From positions 104,900-146,691 of the forward strand of contig NZ_JAGGPN010000009.1 in assembly GCF_018613795.1 (NCBI RefSeq): DNA of 41,792 nt, written 5' to 3'. This document shows, piece by piece, positions 31,054-39,436 of the stretch. The stretch's first letter is position 1. Each line of letters opens with the position of its first letter. The translations under genes and the position numbers were made by a program. The notes under the pieces were generated by a model. It was not told the DNA's origin. It saw only the letters and a program-made list of their open reading frames with translations, and searched no databases. This DNA comes from Arthrobacter sp. ISL-65 (GTDB lineage Bacteria; Actinomycetota; Actinomycetes; Actinomycetales; Micrococcaceae).

Positions 31054-32745
31054 TCAGTTCTGCACCGGCACCGCAAACGTAAACGTGGTGCCTTTCCCGA
31101 CTTCGCTTCGCAGCGAGACCCTGCCCCCGTGGGCTTCCACGATGGCCTTGCTGATGGACAGCCCCAGCCCGACGCCGGGAATCGCCGAATTGCGGACGGC
31201 TGCGGACCGGAAGAACTTGGCGAAGACCTCCTCCTGGTCCTGCTGGCTCATCCCCATGCCTGTATCGCTCACGCTGCACGTTATGTGGCCGGCCTCAGCG
31301 CGCAGCGACACCACCACGTCGCCGCCGTCGGGAGAGTATTTGATGGCGTTCGATACGAGGTTATCCAACACCTGCGAGATACGAGCGGCATCGACGTGGG
31401 CCTCCAGCCTCTCCGGGGCGTCGGCGCGCAGGTGGATGCCGGATTCCGCGGCGCGCGGCAGGGCGGCGGTGACGCTGGTGCGCACCAGCTCGGCCACGTT
31501 CACGGCCTTCGGGGTGACCAGCAGTTGGCCGTTGCGGCTGGAGAGCAGGTCCGAGACCAGCGTGAGCAGCCGCTCCGAGTTCCGCCGGATGATTTCCAGG
31601 GGGCCGCGCTGGGAGTCGGTGAGGTCGTCGTCGTCGTCCAACAGAAGCTCGACGTAACCAAGAATCGAGGTGAGCGGGGTCCGGAATTCGTGGGAGACGT
31701 TGGAGACGAAATCGTCCTTGGCAGCCAGGGCATTCACCAGTTCGGTGACGTCGCTGAACACAATGACGGAGCCGGCGAAGTTCCCGTCCTGGTCCTTCAT
31801 GGGCCTCGCACTGGTGGAGATGGCACGCTGTTCGGCGCCCGCTCCGAGCCACACCAGGTAGTCGGTAAATTGCTCGCCGAGGACAGCGCGCCGGACGGGC
31901 CGCTGGTGGACGGGGACCAGGGTTGTCCGGTCGGCGGAGAACACCAGCAGCTGTGACTCATTCGGGTCGTCGATGGTAGGCGGCGTTGCCAGCAGGTGGT
32001 GCTTGCGCTGCTTGCGGTTCATCAGGATGTCATGGCCCTGCGCATCGACGGCGAGGACGCCCAGGTGCACCGTGTCCAGGACCGTGTTCAGCAGCCGTTC
32101 CTGGCGCTTGCTTCTGGACAGCACGCCGCGGAGCTGCGAGTCCTTTTCTTCCAGGTCGCGCTGCTGCTCCTCCAGGTCCCGCTGCTGCCGGACCATGCTG
32201 AGCGTCATGACGGACACGGTCACGCCGATGCCCAGCATCATCACCGGCAGCAGGAAGGAGCGCGCCAGGTCCTGGCCGGAGACGGCGCCGTGGAGAAACA
32301 GCGGCACCCAGATGATTCCCAACGGACCGAAGAAGGATAGTGCCACCGCGGCTTTGGGGAACAGCCCGGAGGCGCACAGCCAGATGACCGGAAAAACGGC
32401 CATGAGGCTGAGTCCCGTCAGGCTGTCCTGGCCGCCTTCCCTGCCCAGGCAGATCGACACCAGGTCCAGGAGAGGTATTGCCAGGAAAGACGGATACGGC
32501 AGCCGGTGCCAGGGCACGGCGTAGCAAAGGATCAGTATTACTGCCTGTGACAGCAGAAAACTGATGAAAAGGGGATGGAGCAGCGTTTCAGGGAAGAACG
32601 CCAGAATAAGAAAAGCTGTGATTCCTGCCGTCACGGAGAGCGGCATGTGGCTCAGCATCACCCTGACCCGCAGGGAATACTCGTGGAAGGGCCGGCGGAA
32701 GAGCAGGATCCTGCCGGAGGAATCCTTCCAGGCGATACTGCTCAT
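31054..32745 (-). CDS. Membrane sensor histidine kinase with PAS domain
   Basis: About 563 residues from ATG 32745. Five or six TM helices (about 34-185), a coiled-coil signalling helix with a repeat (QQRDLEE twice, 187-200), a PAS-like domain (about 215-340), HisKA with phosphoacceptor His352 (NVSHEFRTPLTSILGY) and HATPase_c (N box VLDNLVSNAIKYSPDGG, G1 SDTGMGM, G2 GVGLGLSISKAIVEAHGG). It is divergent from the response regulator gene at 32847. The start is uncertain: further upstream in-frame codons to 32859 would overlap the divergent gene. The signal is unknown; the sensor has no large outside domain. Confidence 0.88.
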   Translation of the reverse strand: MSSIAWKDSSGRILLFRRPFHEYSLRVRVMLSHMPLSVTAGITAFLILAFFPETLLHPLFISFLLSQAVILILCYAVPWHRLPYPSFLAIPLLDLVSICLGREGGQDSLTGLSLMAVFPVIWLCASGLFPKAAVALSFFGPLGIIWVPLFLHGAVSGQDLARSFLLPVMMLGIGVTVSVMTLSMVRQQRDLEEQQRDLEEKDSQLRGVLSRSKRQERLLNTVLDTVHLGVLAVDAQGHDILMNRKQRKHHLLATPPTIDDPNESQLLVFSADRTTLVPVHQRPVRRAVLGEQFTDYLVWLGAGAEQRAISTSARPMKDQDGNFAGSVIVFSDVTELVNALAAKDDFVSNVSHEFRTPLTSILGYVELLLDDDDDLTDSQRGPLEIIRRNSERLLTLVSDLLSSRNGQLLVTPKAVNVAELVRTSVTAALPRAAESGIHLRADAPERLEAHVDAARISQVLDNLVSNAIKYSPDGGDVVVSLRAEAGHITCSVSDTGMGMSQQDQEEVFAKFFRSAAVRNSAIPGVGLGLSISKAIVEAHGGRVSLRSEVGKGTTFTFAVPVQN

Positions 32746-32807
32746 GGGCGCGGGTCCATCCGGACGGGGCGTGAGAAACGCATAGGAGCAGGATATCCGC
32801 CGGGAGC

Positions 32808-32813
32808 TATACT
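32808..32813 (+). promoter_or_regulatory. Possible -10 box of the response-regulator gene
   Basis: TATACT lies 33 bp before the ATG at 32847; the -35 is weak. It is in the 101-bp divergent region shared with the kinase gene. Confidence 0.35.
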
Positions 32814-32846
32814 GCAGACGGGATGTAGCGGGCTGAGGGGGCTGCG

Positions 32847-33602
32847 ATGGGTGATACACGCGTGGGACTGGTCATCGAGGATGACCATGACATTCGCGAA
32901 CTGGTACGCGTTGTTCTGACGCAGGCCGGTTTTGAGGTGCGCGCGGCAAGCAGCGGAGCCGAGGGCGTACTTGCCGCCAGGGAACTGGACCCGGCGGTCA
33001 TCACGCTCGACCTCGGACTGCCGGACATCGACGGTTTTGAAGTCGCCCGGCAGATCCGCCAATTCTCCGACGCCTACATCGTCATGCTCACAGCCCGCGC
33101 AGAGGAGCTGGACACCCTGATCGGCCTTGAGTCGGGCGCGGACGACTACCTCACCAAGCCGTTCCGTCCGCGCGAGCTGCGTGCCCGCGTTGCGGCCATG
33201 ATGCGGCGTCCGCGTTCGACGCCGGATCTCGCCGAAGAGGCCGGCTCACCTTCCGCCGCCGCGAACGAGGGGCGGAAGTACACGCACAACGGCCTGGACC
33301 TGAGCTACGAATCCAGGACCGTCGCCGTCGACGGCCAGGAGCTGAGTCTGACCCGCACTGAGTTCGACCTGCTGCATGCCCTGCTCGAGGCGGGCCGCAT
33401 GGTCCGTACCAAAGCGGATCTGGTGCGCCGCCTGCGGGACGAACCGTACGACGTCGGAAGCTACATCAGCGAGGCAGACGAGCGGTCCGTTGAGGTTCAC
33501 ATGGGCAACCTGCGCAAGAAACTCGGCGACTCCGCACAAAATCCGCGCTGGCTGCAGACCGTCCGCGGCGTGGGCTACCGGCTGGCTCCGGCTGAGCACT
33601 GA
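32847..33602 (+). CDS. OmpR-family response regulator
   Basis: A 251-residue two-domain regulator. The receiver domain (about 5-120) has the acidic pair Asp12/Asp13, phosphoacceptor Asp55 (LDLGLPD), Thr82 and Lys104 (TKPF). After a 30-residue linker the winged-helix Trans_reg_C domain follows (about 150-247; LSLTRTEFDLLHALLEAGRMV, VEVHMGNLRKKLGD, LQTVRGVGYRL). Its partner is almost surely the divergent kinase. Its regulon is not visible here. The gene ends 22 bp from the convergent vsr gene. Confidence 0.94.
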   Translation: MGDTRVGLVIEDDHDIRELVRVVLTQAGFEVRAASSGAEGVLAARELDPAVITLDLGLPDIDGFEVARQIRQFSDAYIVMLTARAEELDTLIGLESGADDYLTKPFRPRELRARVAAMMRRPRSTPDLAEEAGSPSAAANEGRKYTHNGLDLSYESRTVAVDGQELSLTRTEFDLLHALLEAGRMVRTKADLVRRLRDEPYDVGSYISEADERSVEVHMGNLRKKLGDSAQNPRWLQTVRGVGYRLAPAEH

Positions 33603-33624
33603 GCTGAGCCTCGCTTAAGTTGGG

Positions 33625-34050
33625 TCAACCGGCCGCGAGGAACAGCTCCAGCTGTTTCTCGACGGCGGACAGGTCCCTGAGTTCGCACTCCCAGACGGTG
33701 AGCACCTCCCAACCGTCGTTTTCGAGCTGACGGCGCTGGCTGGCGTCACGGTCCCGCGTGCGGGTGCGTTTCGTTTCCCAAAATTCGGCGTTGGCCTTGG
33801 GGGCGTGCTGGCCCACTTTGCAGTCGTGGAAGTGCCAGAAGCAGCCGTTGACGAAGATGACCTTGCGCCGGCCGGCGAAAACGAGATCGGGGTTGCCGGG
33901 CAGCTTGATGCCGCGCGAGGCGCCGTGCAGGCGGTACCGGTAGCCCTTGGCGTGCAGGAGGCTGCGCACCAGTAGTTCGGGCTTCGTGTTCTTGCCCCGG
34001 ATCCGGGACATGTTCCAGCTGCGCTGCTCAGGTGTCAGCCGGTCCGCCAT
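33625..34050 (-). CDS. vsr: Very short patch repair (Vsr) endonuclease
   Basis: A 141-residue DNA mismatch endonuclease of the Vsr family, which nicks 5' of T in T:G mismatches formed by deamination of 5-methylcytosine. Visible motifs: RSWNMSRIRGKNTKPE (10-25), GNPDLVFAGRRKVIFVNGCFW (52-72) with metal-binding Asp55, and zinc-type residues Cys70, His73 and Cys77, then WEVLTVWECELR. Asn68 stands where E. coli Vsr has His64; many homologues also lack that His. No cytosine methyltransferase gene is adjacent. It is downstream of, and on the same strand as, a PNPOx-like gene (26-bp gap). Confidence 0.93.
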   Translation of the reverse strand: MADRLTPEQRSWNMSRIRGKNTKPELLVRSLLHAKGYRYRLHGASRGIKLPGNPDLVFAGRRKVIFVNGCFWHFHDCKVGQHAPKANAEFWETKRTRTRDRDASQRRQLENDGWEVLTVWECELRDLSAVEKQLELFLAAG

Positions 34051-34076
34051 ATTTCCAGTCTAGGCCGGCAGCCCTG

Positions 34077-34508
34077 CTAGAAATCGCGCTCCGGTTGCTC
34101 GCCAAACTTGAAGTGCCGGCCGCTCACGGAGCCGGGATCGATCTCGACGTAGAAGTCCTTCAACGTGGGTACCCAGGATGCGAGCCCCAACTCTTCGGCC
34201 TCGGCAATCTCAGCTGACTTGCTCAGGACACGGGCCGTGCCGCGGAGCACCACGGACCACGCCTGGTCCGACATGATGCCGTCCGTCTCGAACAGGACCT
34301 TGTTGTTGATGGTTACCTGGGCGAGCTTGTTGCCCGGCGCGGTACGGAAGAACAGCTTCCTCCGGCTGGTCACGTAGTTGACAGGGAAGATATCGGGCTC
34401 ACCCGCCACAGTGACCACCAGGCGGCCGTGCTTGGTGCCCTCCAGAAGCTGCCAGCACTGCTCTTCGTCGAGGACCAGGATGGGATCGCCGTCGGTGTGG
34501 TTGAACAT
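34077..34508 (-). CDS. Pyridoxamine 5'-phosphate oxidase-like (FMN-binding) protein
   Basis: About 143 residues with the split-barrel PNPOx fold: ILVLDEEQCWQLLEGTKHGRLVVTVAGEPDIFPVNYVTSRRKLFFRT, followed by ATG-like dimer strands WSVVLRGTARVL. This subgroup binds FMN or F420 and its members often have no known substrate. ATG 34508 gives GGAG with 6-nt spacing; ATG 34511 and 34520 are upstream alternatives. A 17-nt palindrome lies 15 bp before the start. It may be co-transcribed with vsr. Confidence 0.85.
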   Translation of the reverse strand: MFNHTDGDPILVLDEEQCWQLLEGTKHGRLVVTVAGEPDIFPVNYVTSRRKLFFRTAPGNKLAQVTINNKVLFETDGIMSDQAWSVVLRGTARVLSKSAEIAEAEELGLASWVPTLKDFYVEIDPGSVSGRHFKFGEQPERDF

Positions 34509-34522
34509 CATGCGCTCCATTC

Positions 34523-34539
34523 TTCTACAGCTTGTAGAA
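34523..34539. promoter_or_regulatory. Perfect 17-nt palindrome upstream of the PNPOx-like gene
   Basis: TTCTACAGCTTGTAGAA has perfect 7-bp arms around GCT, 15-31 bp upstream of the ATG at 34508. A repressor site or leader hairpin is likely. The cognate regulator is not identified. Confidence 0.6.
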
Positions 34540-34714
34540 AAACGATAGTGGTATGGACGGATTTTCCCAGTAACCGCCGTGGTGCGCTACGGGGCGAGCT
34601 GTGGCTTGACGGTCTTGTTGGTTCTTTACATCGCTGTAATACGGCCGGAACCGTGCTGTCGCACGGCGTGACTAGCGTCGGCGAAGACAAACCGGTGACG
34701 AAAGCGGATGCCTC

Positions 34715-36475
34715 ATGACGAATGACCTGAAGGACAGCGAACTGTTGGAGAACCCGGGCGGCGGTTCCGCCGTCGGACGTGCCGGCGTCGGGCTGGAGAC
34801 CAAGCGGCCCCGCGCGGCCGGCAAAATAGCGGCCGGCAACACGGACGCCATGACCGCCACGAAGGAGAGCCTGGAGGATTACACGCTCCGGTTCGCGCCG
34901 CGTTCCTACCGCAAGTGGAGCGCCGGCGTGGTGGCGACGAGTGCGCTGGGAGGAATTGCCTACCTGGCTGATTTCTCGATTGGGGCGAATATCGGGATTG
35001 CCTACGGCACGGTGAATGCGATTCTCGGGATTGTCGTGGCCGCCATAATTATCTTTGCCACGGGATTTCCGCTCGCCTATTACGCGGCCCGCTACAACAT
35101 TGATCTGGATCTGATTACCCGCGGTTCCGGCTTCGGCTATTACGGTTCCGTGGTGACGAACGTGATTTTTGCGACCTTCACGTTTATCTTCTTCGCGCTG
35201 GAAGGATCGATCATGGCGCAGGGCCTCGAACTGGGGCTCGGAATTCCGCAATGGCTGGGCTACGCCGCGTCGACGATCATCATCATTCCGCTCGTCATTT
35301 ACGGGATGAACACTTTGGCCAAACTGCAAGTGTGGACCACCCCGCTGTGGCTGCTCCTCATGGTGGTTCCGGTTGGCTACCTGCTGGTGTCCCACCCCGG
35401 CAGTATCGATGACTTCTTCGCTTACACCGGAAGTTCCGGTGCTGCGGGCACCAACCTGGCATCGGTCATGCTTGCGGCCGGCGTCTGCCTGTCGCTGATG
35501 GCGCAGATCGCGGAGCAGATCGACTACCTGCGGTTCATGCCGCCCAAGACCGCCGAGAACAAGGGTGCGTGGTGGCGTGCCGTGATCCTCGCCGGGCCTG
35601 GCTGGGTTCTCTTCGGTGCGGTCAAGCAGATCGTGGGCATGTTCATTGCCGTTTACCTGATCGCCAAGCTGGATCCGGCGGCCTCGGCCACAGCGAATGA
35701 GCCGGTGCACCAGTTCCTCGGCGTCTACGAGGAGATGATGCCGGCGTGGCTCGCGATGAGCCTCGCCGTGGTGCTGGTGGTCATTTCCCAGATCAAGATC
35801 AACGTCACCAACGCCTACTCCGGCTCGCTGGCGTGGACCAACAGCTTCACCCGCGTGACCAAGACCTACCCCGGACGCATGGTGTTCGTGGCGGTTAACC
35901 TGCTGATTGCGCTGGTCCTGATGGAAGCCAACATGTTCGACTTCCTCAATACGATCCTGGGCTTCTATGCCAACTGCGCCATGGCCTGGGTGGTGACGGT
36001 GGCCGCGGACATCGCCATCAACAAGTACGTCCTGAAGATCTCACCGAAGACCCCCGAATTCCGGCGCGGCATGCTGCATGCCGTGAACCCGGTGGGATTT
36101 GTGTCCATGCTGGTTTCTGCGGGGGTGTCCATCGCAGTGTTCTTCGGCGCCTTTGGTTCCGGCATCCAGCCGTACTCGCCGATTTTCGCGGTGGGGCTGG
36201 CGCTGGTCCTGCCGCCGGTTCTGGCGGTCCTGACCAAGGGCAAGTACTACCTGCGCCGTTCGGATGACGGTATTGACCTGCCAATGTTCGACGCCGACGG
36301 GAACCCCAGCGACGCCAAACTGCTCTGCCACGTTACCGGGATTGAGTTCGAACGTCCTGACATGGTGCGCTCTGCCCAGGACGGGCCCGACGGCGAACCC
36401 CAGTATGTTTCATCGCTCGCCTTGTCCACGGATAAGACGGGGGAGTTGATCCTGCCGGCGCAGCCGCGGGGGTAG
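34715..36475 (+). CDS. NCS1-family nucleobase/allantoin-type permease
   Basis: A 586-residue, 12-TM transporter of the purine-cytosine permease (NCS1) family: YTLRFAPRSYRKWSAGVVATSALGGIAYLADFSIGANIGIAYGT, ITRGSGFGYYGSVVTN, INVTNAYSGSLAWTNSF and FYANCAMAWVVTVAADIAINKYVLK are family-typical. It imports a nucleobase, hydantoin or vitamin-like compound with Na+ or H+. Both ends are extended: 60 hydrophilic residues before TM1 and a 90-residue cytosolic C-terminus. No catabolic genes adjoin it, so the substrate cannot be inferred. A strong terminator follows. Confidence 0.9.
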   Translation: MTNDLKDSELLENPGGGSAVGRAGVGLETKRPRAAGKIAAGNTDAMTATKESLEDYTLRFAPRSYRKWSAGVVATSALGGIAYLADFSIGANIGIAYGTVNAILGIVVAAIIIFATGFPLAYYAARYNIDLDLITRGSGFGYYGSVVTNVIFATFTFIFFALEGSIMAQGLELGLGIPQWLGYAASTIIIIPLVIYGMNTLAKLQVWTTPLWLLLMVVPVGYLLVSHPGSIDDFFAYTGSSGAAGTNLASVMLAAGVCLSLMAQIAEQIDYLRFMPPKTAENKGAWWRAVILAGPGWVLFGAVKQIVGMFIAVYLIAKLDPAASATANEPVHQFLGVYEEMMPAWLAMSLAVVLVVISQIKINVTNAYSGSLAWTNSFTRVTKTYPGRMVFVAVNLLIALVLMEANMFDFLNTILGFYANCAMAWVVTVAADIAINKYVLKISPKTPEFRRGMLHAVNPVGFVSMLVSAGVSIAVFFGAFGSGIQPYSPIFAVGLALVLPPVLAVLTKGKYYLRRSDDGIDLPMFDADGNPSDAKLLCHVTGIEFERPDMVRSAQDGPDGEPQYVSSLALSTDKTGELILPAQPRG

Positions 36476-36518
36476 GGCCATGTAGGGCACCATGATGGTG
36501 GCGCCATTATTGGGACAG

Positions 36519-36553
36519 AAGCGGGTCCGGTGAGAATCTCACCGGACCCGCTT
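36519..36553 (+). terminator. Strong terminator hairpin after the NCS1 permease
   Basis: Perfect 17-bp arms AAGCGGGTCCGGTGAGA and TCTCACCGGACCCGCTT with a single central A, 43 bp after the permease stop. Confidence 0.85.
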
Positions 36554-36593
36554 TGAGTTGCGCCCTGGGTGTTTCACGCGGCGCTTATGGGGC

Positions 36594-36602
36594 TGTGGAT
36601 AA
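36594..36602. other. Single DnaA-box match
   Basis: TGTGGATAA is a perfect complement of the DnaA box TTATCCACA. It stands alone, 87 bp before the lipoprotein gene, so it is unlikely to be an origin. Confidence 0.35.
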
Positions 36603-36688
36603 CTTTGAGCCGAAAAGTGTGACCTCAGTTACCCTTTAACCATTGTTCGGACACAGACGTCTTGAAACCTATCCGGGGGGATTAGCGC

Positions 36689-37363
36689 ATGACTTCTCGT
36701 ACCTGCATTTCTGAACGCCTCCGTCTGCCATTAATCTCCGCCGTCGCTGTGTCCGTCATTGCGCTCAGCGGCTGTAGCGGGGGTGCGGGCCCCCAGGCTG
36801 GTCCTACCGCCACGGCCGTGGTGTCGCCAGCCCAGTCCGCTTCCGGTTCGGCATCTGCCACGCCTAGTGCCACTCCCACGCCCAAGCCGACGCCGGTGTA
36901 CAAGCCTGCCGACGCCAAGGGAAGAGCGCAGAACGTCCCCGTGCCGGTCAAACCAGCCTTGGCGGACAAGAATACGAAAGAGGGACTGGAGGCGTTTGCC
37001 AAGTACTGGTTTGCCTTGTTGAATTACGGCTTCGAGACGGGCGACTTATCGTCTTGGGAGGGGCTAACCTCAGGTTCCTGCGAGTTCTGCAACGTTCTCA
37101 AAAGGAGCGTTGCGGTCGGGTACAAAGAGGGACGCTGGCAGGTCGGTGGTCGGCTTTCGACTCCGTCCGTAGAGCCGAACTTTAAGTCCGGAGCGGCGAG
37201 TCAGCAGGTTGTGGTGCAAGTCATTCAGGAGGAAACGCAATACTACAAAGCGGATAAGAGCGTAGGCAGGAGTCCTGCCGCTGGATCAAATACAGCTTCG
37301 GTAGTTATTGCGACATACTCAGGCGGACACTGGGCTGTTTCCGATCTTCATCCGATTCGCTAG
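36689..37363 (+). CDS. Lipoprotein of the DUF6318 type
   Basis: A 224-residue lipoprotein: signal peptide (about 1-28) with lipobox ALSGC (Cys29), a Thr/Pro/Ser-rich linker (about 33-70, PSATPTPKPTP) and a globular domain (KEGLEAFAKYWFALLNYGFETGDLSSWEGLTSGSCEFC...) with a Cys pair at about 131/134. This looks like the DUF6318 domain seen in Arthrobacter-type bacteria. It contains TTA codons (in LPLIS and DLSSW) and lower GC than its neighbours. It is 11 bp upstream of the PKD-like gene and forms a unit with it. Function unknown; it should sit on the outer face of the membrane. Confidence 0.82.
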   Translation: MTSRTCISERLRLPLISAVAVSVIALSGCSGGAGPQAGPTATAVVSPAQSASGSASATPSATPTPKPTPVYKPADAKGRAQNVPVPVKPALADKNTKEGLEAFAKYWFALLNYGFETGDLSSWEGLTSGSCEFCNVLKRSVAVGYKEGRWQVGGRLSTPSVEPNFKSGAASQQVVVQVIQEETQYYKADKSVGRSPAAGSNTASVVIATYSGGHWAVSDLHPIR

Positions 37364-37374
37364 GCGGCGAAGAA

Positions 37375-38307
37375 ATGGGCCGGAGAACGACTGCTTCAGT
37401 GACTCTTGCCGTACTGCTGTCGTTTAGCCTGCAGCAGCAAGCTCAAGCAATTGACGACGACTACGGCGGTTCGGCCACCTACGGTGAAGCGCACATCATT
37501 GCCGACGGTTGGGTCCGAGATGCAGCGGCGGATGAATTTCTTCCTGCCCCGCCGGGCCACATCAATAACGACCCGAACCAATACAACGCTTTTCCTCAGT
37601 GCCAAGTGGACGACGGCAACTTAGCTATTGATTGCTTGGCAAAGCAGCGCGTGTGTCCACCGAGAGCCGATGGGAAGCCAGGCGTTCCGGTGATCTGGAA
37701 GGTCGCACCTAGGTCGGTAGAGAATCCTACTTGGACGGACTGGAAAGGAAATGGCGGCGGCCCCACGTGTCTCTACGACAGGAACGCCGAAGACCTTCTA
37801 CCCAGAATCGCGGCTCGCATTCAGAAGGAATTCGATAGGCTGCCCGTCATCCCGGGAACGTTGACCGCGCAGCCCAGCCCGCATACTCTCCGTGGCGCCG
37901 AGACCAACTTCTACGCCAAAGCCACAGAGCAGTTATTCGACATCACCATCCTGGCCCAAAAAATTCACATCATCGCCAAACCTGTCCAATACCGCTGGGA
38001 CTACGGTGACGGGACATCGCTTGGCCCCACGACCACGATGGGCGGCCCGCTCCCACAGGACCGCTGGGGTGAGAAGACCCGGACCAGCCACGCCTACGCA
38101 GCCACCGGCGACTTTAGCGTCGTCCTCGCCACCTACTTCCAGGGAACCTACTCCGTAAATGGCAGGCCGGATCTTCCCATCCCGAATCAGGGCCAGTTCA
38201 GCTCTCCGGCCCAGACAGTGAGCGTTTGGCGCTCGGTAACGCGCAATTATGCGGACGACTGTCTGACCAATCCGCGGGGTGAGGGCTGCCCGGGTTCGGC
38301 TGGATGA
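37375..38307 (+). CDS. Secreted PKD-domain-like protein
   Basis: A 310-residue exported protein: signal peptide with AQA cleavage after residue 25, an N-terminal region with cysteines (CQVDDGNLAIDC, RVCPP, PTCLYD), then a PKD-like module (about 195-270; YRWDYGDGTSLG, SHAYAATGDFSVVLATYFQG) and a C-terminal pair of Cys (DDC, GEGCPG). There is no LPxTG anchor. It follows the lipoprotein gene by 11 bp. Two TTA codons (GNLAIDC, EQLFDI) and A/T-ending codons suggest a recently acquired or poorly adapted pair. Function unknown; surface adhesion or an assembly role is possible. Confidence 0.8.
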   Translation: MGRRTTASVTLAVLLSFSLQQQAQAIDDDYGGSATYGEAHIIADGWVRDAAADEFLPAPPGHINNDPNQYNAFPQCQVDDGNLAIDCLAKQRVCPPRADGKPGVPVIWKVAPRSVENPTWTDWKGNGGGPTCLYDRNAEDLLPRIAARIQKEFDRLPVIPGTLTAQPSPHTLRGAETNFYAKATEQLFDITILAQKIHIIAKPVQYRWDYGDGTSLGPTTTMGGPLPQDRWGEKTRTSHAYAATGDFSVVLATYFQGTYSVNGRPDLPIPNQGQFSSPAQTVSVWRSVTRNYADDCLTNPRGEGCPGSAG

Positions 38308-38322
38308 AAGGCCGGTGACATA

Positions 38323-38434
38323 ACTGATTTCGCGTCGCCCACTCAAAGTGACATTCTGGCGACCCGTATGACTCGGGCGAGACCGTGACCAGCAACGTCG
38401 ACGGGCGTCACGCCCGCCGAATCGACTGATTTCG
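38323..38434. repeat. Direct repeat ACTGATTTCG flanking a gene-free 112-bp stretch
   Basis: ACTGATTTCG occurs at 38323-38332 and 38425-38434, enclosing a small hairpin (CGGGCG TCA CGCCCG, 38402-38416). The stretch separates the PKD-like gene from the convergent patatin gene. It could be the scar of a lost insertion; the hairpin could terminate either gene. Confidence 0.45.
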
Positions 38435-38440
38435 TATGCG

Positions 38441-39436
38441 TCAGCGCCAGAACTCGGTGAGCTCTTCGGCAAGGGCTCTGCCTTGGTTGTAACCGGCTCG
38501 AGCAGCGGGCGGCCGCAGCGACAGATCCATCGCATTGGCGCCGAACATGTGCTCAGAGTTGCTATCCGGGAAGATCGTTTCGACTCTGCTGCCGCGTGCG
38601 CGTAGCTCGTCGATCTGTGTTGCGAGATGCATGCCCCAGTCCACCGGCGTCCGTGTTCTGCCGCCGAAGGGCGAGAGCACCAGCACCCGCGCGTATCCGG
38701 CTGCCAGATCGGCATTCTCGGCGTTGGATCGGTAGCCGCCGTCGATGTATCGGCGGTCGCCGATCCTGTAGGCGAAGCCACTGGCACAGCTTGCGGCGAC
38801 GGCGTCCACCAAGTCGACGCCGCTATGGCGGTCGAACACGACCGGTTCACCGGTAGAGGCATCGACGGCCGTGACGAGCGTCCGCCGTTGCGGCCAAAGC
38901 TGACTGGGAAGCCGGGCGGCGACGGTAGCGCGCCACCGCGTTTGCCCGGAACCGTCTGACGCCGCATCCATTTCCAGTGCCGCCGCGCCCATTCTGCGGC
39001 GCATGTCGGCCGCATCCTCAGCGGCGGCGATGATTGCGCCCGTTCTCTCCATATGGTCCGCCGCGGCCCTGATCGGAACGCGTCCACCGTCGGATCCGAC
39101 CGGACCGGTCCGTTGCTGGGGTACCGCGGCAAGGATCGCGGCAAGCAGCTCGCCCGGGGGTGCGCCAGCTATCTGGGCGGCGGCCGTCGATCCGGCCGAC
39201 GTCCCGATGACCAGATCAGCGTCGGTCACATCGAGCCCGGCCTCGAACAGGCCGGCGATGACGCCAATCAACCACGCGTTGCCTGTCGATCCGCCGCCAC
39301 CAAGGACTAAAGCCCGCTGGCCCGCGGCCCGCACCCGCTTTGTGGCGTCGACTTGCGGCTGATCCTGGTAGGACTTCGGCCGGTCGGAGGCCGTCGTCGA
39401 GGTGGAGTGAAGAATTGAAGAAGGTGTTGTGTTCAT
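38441..39436 (-). CDS. Patatin-like phospholipase family protein
   Basis: A 331-residue lipid acyl hydrolase with a Ser-Asp dyad: oxyanion motif LGGGGSTGNAW (45-55), nucleophile Ser80 in GTSAG (78-82) and Asp232 in YIDGG (230-234). The 40-residue N-terminus is Thr/Ser-rich and not a clear signal peptide, so it is probably cytosolic. ATG 39436 has AAAGGCGA upstream. A 19-codon ORF with a perfect SD ends 46 bp before it. It shares the 315-bp divergent region with the Old Yellow Enzyme gene. Substrate unknown. Confidence 0.9.
   Translation of the reverse strand: MNTTPSSILHSTSTTASDRPKSYQDQPQVDATKRVRAAGQRALVLGGGGSTGNAWLIGVIAGLFEAGLDVTDADLVIGTSAGSTAAAQIAGAPPGELLAAILAAVPQQRTGPVGSDGGRVPIRAAADHMERTGAIIAAAEDAADMRRRMGAAALEMDAASDGSGQTRWRATVAARLPSQLWPQRRTLVTAVDASTGEPVVFDRHSGVDLVDAVAASCASGFAYRIGDRRYIDGGYRSNAENADLAAGYARVLVLSPFGGRTRTPVDWGMHLATQIDELRARGSRVETIFPDSNSEHMFGANAMDLSLRPPAARAGYNQGRALAEELTEFWR

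Noticed and set aside
36594..36602. Replication origin
   Set aside because: A single DnaA box with no dnaA/dnaN genes, AT-rich region or further boxes.
37933..39144. 403-codon minus-strand frame over the PKD and patatin genes
   Set aside because: It conflicts with two well supported genes and has no motif; the patatin frame carries GTSAG and DGG.
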